DNA of 63,885 nt from Bacillota bacterium (GTDB lineage: Bacteria; Bacillota; Clostridia; Tissierellales; Sedimentibacteraceae), in the NCBI GenBank assembly GCA_023453025.1, contig JAEXUD010000055.1, positions 1-63,885 of the forward strand, read 5' to 3'. Below are positions 59,384 to 63,885 of the stretch, piece after piece; positions within the stretch are counted from its first letter, which is position 1, and each line of letters starts with the position of its first letter. The position numbers were made by a program, and so were the translations under genes. The notes under the pieces are model-generated. The model saw only the letters and a list, made by a program, of their open reading frames with translations, did no database searches and was not told the DNA's origin.

Positions 59384-62300
59384 ATGAAAAAAATTAAAGA
59401 TGTTTTCAGTGACTACTCTGCAGGAGATTGCTTAAATAATGCGGATGTAGAAGGAGTTGTACTGAGCAAAAAAACAAAGACTCTTGAATTGAAATTAAAA
59501 TCAGATAAATATATTGATTTAAAAGAAATAAAAGATCTCAATGAATTTATAAAAAAAAGATTTGCACTTGAAGATGCCCGGATAATTGTTAATTATACAG
59601 ATAAGGCAAATAATAGGCCAATTGCAGATGAATTGAACAACATTATACATATGCTTTCAGATAAATACCCTGCTTTAAAATCGGCATTAAGATGCTGTGA
59701 ATATGAGGTAAGTAATAACACTATAGACTTCATTTTTAAAATAGCTGTATCAGATATATTAAGATCCAAGGGTTATGATAAAATAATCCAGGAAGCTGTG
59801 GAAAAGATTTATGGAGAAGGGTATCAAATAAATTTTGTTGATAAAATAAAGAGCGAAGATTTTGTTAAACAGCACGAGGAAGCAATTGCAAAGGAAATAG
59901 AGCTTATTCAAAATGAAATTACAGCAGCACCAAAATTAAAAAGCAATGCTCCTAAGCAATACAAGGAAGCTGCTTTAACAAAACAGGAATCCAAGAACCC
60001 TTTATTGATTTTAGGCAGAAGTGCCAATGTAAAGGATACAATTATAAAAATTATTGACATAACACCTGACGAAGGCAGAATTTCCATACAAGGAGAGATT
60101 TCCAATATTGAATCGAAGGAACTGAGAAGCGGTAAGACACTGATATCCTTTGATTTATATGACGGTACTAGCTCTATTACAAGCAAGTGTTTTTGCAAGG
60201 AAGGCGAAAATACTGAAGTAATGAATAGATTAAAAAAGGCAAAAGCTGTCAGAATAGTGGGAAACTCAGCTTTAAGCAAGTTCTCAGGTGAAGTTGAAAT
60301 AGTGGCTAATATAATAATAGAGGCTGAAGGCAAGATAAAAATTAAGCGAACTGATAATTCCAAGGTTAAAAGGGTTGAGCTTCACATGCACACTCAAATG
60401 AGCCAGATGGATGCGATGAATAGTGCCGAGGATTTAATCAAAAGGGCAATGAGCTGGGGGATGAAGTCAATTGCTTTAACTGACCATGGGGTGGTTCAGT
60501 CTTATCCTGAGGCGCATAAGCTGCTTGGAAGAGATAATCCTGATATGAAAGTAATTTATGGGGTAGAGGCTTATTTAGCTCCTGATAAGAAATCATCAGT
60601 TAAAAATTCTAAAGGACAAGGATTAAATACAACATACTGTGTGTTGGATTTAGAAACTACGGGTTTTTCACCAAAAACAGAAAAGATTACTGAAATTGGA
60701 ATTATGAAGCTGCAGAACGGAAAGGTTATTGATGAATTCAGCTGTTTTGTAAATCCTGAAAAGCCGATACCTGCAAGAGTTGTGGAGGTTACAAACATAA
60801 CTGATGACATGGTTAGAGATGCCGAAACAATCGAACAAGTATTTCCAAGACTCTTGGAGTTTTGTAAGGACAGTGTGCTTGTTGCTCACAATGCTGAATT
60901 TGATATTAATTTTTTAAAACACAATGCATTAATACTAGGTCACGAATTTAATTATACATATATAGATACATTGTCATTGGCTAAAGAATTGTTCCCTGAT
61001 TTAAAAACATACAAGCTGGGAAGAATTGCAAAGAATCTCGGAATAACTGTGGAGGTTGCTCACAGGGCATTAGACGATGTTGAAACAACAGTCAAAATAT
61101 TTAATATAATGCTTGACAAGTTATATCAGCGAGGAGCCATATATTTGGATGACATAGCTGTTTATGCATCTGATGACGAGGCAAAAAAGCAGGAGTTCAA
61201 AAAACTAAATACCTATCATGCAATAATTTTGGCAAGGAATTATGTAGGTCTGAAAAATCTGTACAAGCTTGTATCATATTCACATTTAGATTATTTTTAT
61301 AAAAAGCCAAGAATATTAAAAAGCTTATTTAAAAAATATTCTGAAGGCTTGATTATTGGCAGCGCATGCAGTGAGGGGGAGCTTTATCAGGCAATTCTGC
61401 TTGGAAAATCTGATGAAGAAATTGAGGCTGTTGCTGCAGAATATGATTATCTGGAAATACAGCCTCTCGGAAACAATGACTACCTGATAAGACAGGGACA
61501 GGTGCCGGATAAGGAATATTTAAAAGAAATCAACAGAAAAATAGTTGCCTTAGGTGAAAAATTAAATAAGCCGGTTGTAGCAACAGGAGATGTTCATTTC
61601 ATGGACCCCGAGGACGAAATTTACAGACGTATACTTGAAGCAGGCCAAGGCTATAAGGATGCGGATAACCAGGCTCCGTTATATTTAAAAACAACAGAAG
61701 AAATGCTTAGTGAATTTTCTTATTTAGGGGAAGAAAAAGCATATGAGGTTGTAGTAACTAACACAAATAAAATATCGGATATGTGTCAGCAAATAAGCCC
61801 GATTTCACAGGAGAAGGCTACACCGCACATCGATGGATGCGAGCAGACAATCAAGGATATTGCATTCGTAAAAGCCCATGAGCTATATGGTGACCCCTTG
61901 CCTGAAATTGTTCAAAAAAGATTGGACAAGGAACTTGATTCTATAATAAAAAATGGATTTTCAGTAATGTATATAATTGCTCAAAAGCTGGTGTGGAAAT
62001 CAAATGAAGACGGTTATCTGGTCGGCTCAAGAGGTTCTGTCGGTTCTTCTGTTGTGGCATATATGACAGGTATAACAGAAGTTAATGCACTGCCGCCTCA
62101 TTACAGATGTCCAAAATGCAAGTATTCGGATTTTAATGATTATGGATTTAACATTGGCTTTGATTTGCCGGACAAGTGCTGCCCTGTATGCGGAGAAACG
62201 CTTGCCAAGGATGGAATTGATATACCGTTTGAAACCTTTCTGGGCTTCAATGGGGATAAGGAGCCTGATATAGACTTAAACTTTTCAGGAGAATACCAGG

Positions 62301-63724
62301 CAAAAGCACATAAATATACTGAGGTGATTTTTGGAAAGGGCACAACCTTCAAGGCAGGAACTATCGGTACCATAGCAGAAAAAACGGCCTTTGGATATGT
62401 TAAAAAGTATTTTGAAGAAAAAAATGTTCATGTTAACAAGGCTGAAATCATGAGAATTTCAAAGGGATGTACAGGGATAAAGAGAACTTCAGGACAACAT
62501 CCCGGGGGAATTATTGTTGTACCAAAGGGCAGAGAAATTTTTGAATTTTGTCCTGTGCAGCATCCGGCAGATGACCCGGATTCTGATATAATCACAACGC
62601 ATTTTGATTATCACTCCATAGACCAAAATTTATTGAAGCTTGATATACTAGGACATGATGATCCGACAGTAATAAGGATGCTTCAGGATTTAACAGGAAT
62701 GGACCCAAAATCAATACCAATGGATGACAAGGAAACCATGTCTTTGTTTTCTTCAACAAAAGCTTTGAAGGTCACACCTGAGCAGATTAATTCCAAGGTT
62801 GGAACCTACGGTGTACCTGAATTTGGTACAAAATTCGTAAGAGGAATGCTGCTTGACACAATGCCAAAAACGTTCATGGATTTAATTTGTATTTCAGGTC
62901 TTTCTCATGGTACAGATGTATGGCTTGGAAATGCCAAGGATTTAATTGATTCTAAAGTAATCAGTACCATAAGTGAAGCAGTATGTACAAGAGATGATAT
63001 AATGGTATACCTTATTAAAAAGGGGCTGCCTCCAAATTCTGCGTTTAAAATAATGGAAATAGTCCGTAAGGGTAAAGCTTTAAAAGAACCTAAGTGGCCG
63101 GAATATGAAGAACTAATGAGAAAGCACAATGTACCGGAATGGTATATAGATTCCTGCAAGAAAATCAAATACATGTTCCCCAAGGCACATGCTGCCGCAT
63201 ATGTAATGATGGCTTTCAGGATAGCATGGTTCAAGGTATACATCCCTAAGGCCTATTATGCCGCATATTTTTCCATAAGAGCAAAGGCCTTTGATGCAGA
63301 AAGCATGATTTACGGCAAAGAAGTTGTGAAAGCGAAGATGAAGGAAATTGAAGCACAGGGTATTCAGGCGGCAAACAAAGACAAGGATATGTATGATGAT
63401 TTGGAATCTGTTCTTGAAATGTATGAGAGAGGAATTAAATTCCTTCCTATTGATTTATATAAATCTCATGCCACAAAATTCTTAGTGGAGGAAGATGGCT
63501 TAAGACCGCCTTTTAACAGTATTTCAGGCATGGGAAGCGTAGCGGCTGAAGGTATATACAATGCAGTGCATGGTGATGAACTGATAAAATCAATCGATGA
63601 TTTGAGAAAACGTGCAAGAATCGGAAATGCAGCCGTTGATTTATTAAAAAAATTCAACTGTCTGAATGAGCTGCCTGAAAGTGATCAGTTAAGTTTTTTT
63701 GACATGGTGAATTCGTACAGCTAA
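59384..63724 (+). CDS. polC: DNA polymerase III alpha subunit, PolC-type
   Basis: A 1446-residue replicative polymerase with built-in proofreading. In order: an N-terminal region, an OB-fold (about 225-325), the PHP domain (HMHTQMSQMDAMN near 331), the DnaQ-like exonuclease inserted in it (LDLETTGFSPKTEKITEIG near 421), and the polymerase core (GSRGSVGSSVVAYM near 880, a four-cysteine zinc site CPKCKYSD...CCPVCGE near 907-930, and the catalytic aspartates in EPDIDLNFSGEY near 960). The start at 59384 follows AGAAGGTTA; 35 upstream in-frame codons encode a hydrophobic stretch and are rejected. Full length. Confidence 0.97.
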   Translation: MKKIKDVFSDYSAGDCLNNADVEGVVLSKKTKTLELKLKSDKYIDLKEIKDLNEFIKKRFALEDARIIVNYTDKANNRPIADELNNIIHMLSDKYPALKSALRCCEYEVSNNTIDFIFKIAVSDILRSKGYDKIIQEAVEKIYGEGYQINFVDKIKSEDFVKQHEEAIAKEIELIQNEITAAPKLKSNAPKQYKEAALTKQESKNPLLILGRSANVKDTIIKIIDITPDEGRISIQGEISNIESKELRSGKTLISFDLYDGTSSITSKCFCKEGENTEVMNRLKKAKAVRIVGNSALSKFSGEVEIVANIIIEAEGKIKIKRTDNSKVKRVELHMHTQMSQMDAMNSAEDLIKRAMSWGMKSIALTDHGVVQSYPEAHKLLGRDNPDMKVIYGVEAYLAPDKKSSVKNSKGQGLNTTYCVLDLETTGFSPKTEKITEIGIMKLQNGKVIDEFSCFVNPEKPIPARVVEVTNITDDMVRDAETIEQVFPRLLEFCKDSVLVAHNAEFDINFLKHNALILGHEFNYTYIDTLSLAKELFPDLKTYKLGRIAKNLGITVEVAHRALDDVETTVKIFNIMLDKLYQRGAIYLDDIAVYASDDEAKKQEFKKLNTYHAIILARNYVGLKNLYKLVSYSHLDYFYKKPRILKSLFKKYSEGLIIGSACSEGELYQAILLGKSDEEIEAVAAEYDYLEIQPLGNNDYLIRQGQVPDKEYLKEINRKIVALGEKLNKPVVATGDVHFMDPEDEIYRRILEAGQGYKDADNQAPLYLKTTEEMLSEFSYLGEEKAYEVVVTNTNKISDMCQQISPISQEKATPHIDGCEQTIKDIAFVKAHELYGDPLPEIVQKRLDKELDSIIKNGFSVMYIIAQKLVWKSNEDGYLVGSRGSVGSSVVAYMTGITEVNALPPHYRCPKCKYSDFNDYGFNIGFDLPDKCCPVCGETLAKDGIDIPFETFLGFNGDKEPDIDLNFSGEYQAKAHKYTEVIFGKGTTFKAGTIGTIAEKTAFGYVKKYFEEKNVHVNKAEIMRISKGCTGIKRTSGQHPGGIIVVPKGREIFEFCPVQHPADDPDSDIITTHFDYHSIDQNLLKLDILGHDDPTVIRMLQDLTGMDPKSIPMDDKETMSLFSSTKALKVTPEQINSKVGTYGVPEFGTKFVRGMLLDTMPKTFMDLICISGLSHGTDVWLGNAKDLIDSKVISTISEAVCTRDDIMVYLIKKGLPPNSAFKIMEIVRKGKALKEPKWPEYEELMRKHNVPEWYIDSCKKIKYMFPKAHAAAYVMMAFRIAWFKVYIPKAYYAAYFSIRAKAFDAESMIYGKEVVKAKMKEIEAQGIQAANKDKDMYDDLESVLEMYERGIKFLPIDLYKSHATKFLVEEDGLRPPFNSISGMGSVAAEGIYNAVHGDELIKSIDDLRKRARIGNAAVDLLKKFNCLNELPESDQLSFFDMVNSYS

Positions 63725-63760
63725 AGCTGAAGGGCATGGCAAATAATCCGAAAAACTAAA

Positions 63761-63816
63761 AGGGGCTGTCTCAAAATAGAAAATTAAATTTCTAAGAGAG
63801 GCAGCTCTCTTTTTGT
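63761..63816. repeat. Hairpin repeat after polC, possible transposon end
   Basis: GGGGCTGTCTCAAAATAG and AAATTTCTAAGAGAGGCAGC pair with each other and match the hairpin at 19656-19702. GGGGCTGTCTCAAAA-type sequences occur at the ends of IS1182-family transposons (from memory). The hairpin could also serve as the polC terminator. Confidence 0.5.
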
Positions 63817-63871
63817 GCAAAAAATAAAAAATGGCCTCAAAAGAAGCCATAATTTAGTGTATAATTGAAGT

Positions 63872-63885
63872 ATGCGAAACCCAAT
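63872..63885 (+). CDS. Start of a gene cut by the window edge (possible transposase)
   Basis: ATG at 63872 begins MRNP before the window ends. TATAAT at 63860-63865 and a short hairpin (ATGGC...GCCAT, 63832-63851) lie just upstream. The arrangement of terminal repeat, hairpin and closely spaced promoter resembles the left end of an IS1182-like element, but no coding evidence beyond four codons is available. Confidence 0.25.

Noticed and set aside
1..63885. CRISPR array, prophage or complete insertion sequence
   Set aside because: No regularly spaced short direct repeats, integrase, phage structural genes or full transposase were seen; the repeats present are palindromes and one tandem array.

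Overview
The window is low-GC Firmicutes DNA from a strictly anaerobic, amino-acid-fermenting member of the Clostridia. The evidence is a complete glycine reductase operon with two selenoproteins read through in-frame TGA codons, a branched-chain 2-oxoacid:ferredoxin oxidoreductase linked to phosphotransbutyrylase and butyrate kinase, a sigma-54 factor, a PolC-type replicase, a membrane pyrophosphatase and AGGAGG-type ribosome binding sites. The gene content resembles Sedimentibacter or another Stickland fermenter (inference; no search was run). Nearly all genes lie on the + strand; no prophage, CRISPR array or complete insertion sequence is present.

Layout. 1-1316: the end of a tRNA-Pro, then the niacin repressor NiaR and its transporter NiaX, with a promoter and palindromic operator between them. 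1382-9285: housekeeping and accessory genes (SelO, DUF2007, arginase, XRE-cupin regulator, a membrane protein with a decayed nuclease-like domain, PduL, YgiQ), interrupted by a long palindromic repeat and a 117-bp tandem repeat. 9392-12761: CapA and the cyclic-di-AMP pair CdaA-CdaR, without glmM. 12772-19702: a PAS-type sigma-54 activator, a region of striking palindromes, a -24/-12 promoter and a seven-gene operon (ptb, buk, P-loop ATPase, ferredoxin, VorB/A/C) that should convert branched-chain 2-oxoacids to acids plus ATP. 19863-24799: a DUF4489 protein, QueG, YlxP, Nth, TrmL and a Na/Pi cotransporter.

25038-33208: a promoter, tandem glycine riboswitch and terminator lead into grdX-grdE-grdB-trxB-trxA-grdA-grdC-grdD, the glycine reductase system with its own thioredoxin pathway. 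Sec codons are at 28111 (GrdB) and 30042 (GrdA), each followed by a candidate SECIS hairpin. On the opposite strand, 35186 down to 33280, a single-aptamer glycine riboswitch precedes an ACT-domain protein and a UPF0210 protein, a glycine-responsive pair of unknown function next to the reductase operon.

35385-53710: rpoN, then the glycolytic operon cggR-gapA-pgk-tpiA-gpmI-eno with a recognisable CggR operator, secG, a membrane pyrophosphatase, an alpha/beta hydrolase, a membrane-anchored MurF, Ddl, RNase R, SmpB and tmRNA (ssrA). 53814-63885: transporters, a small membrane protein, the tRNA 2-selenouridine synthase MnmH, a LysM protein, PyrF, a small Cys-rich protein, a stand-alone receiver, PolC, and finally what may be the edge of a transposon.

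Connecting themes are selenium use (GrdA, GrdB, MnmH), glycine sensing by two riboswitches, sigma-54 control of branched-chain amino-acid fermentation, and a family of long imperfect palindromes present in at least three copies. The most promising poorly described elements are the glycine-riboswitch ACT/UPF0210 unit and the P-loop ATPase embedded in the sigma-54-controlled VOR/Buk operon.
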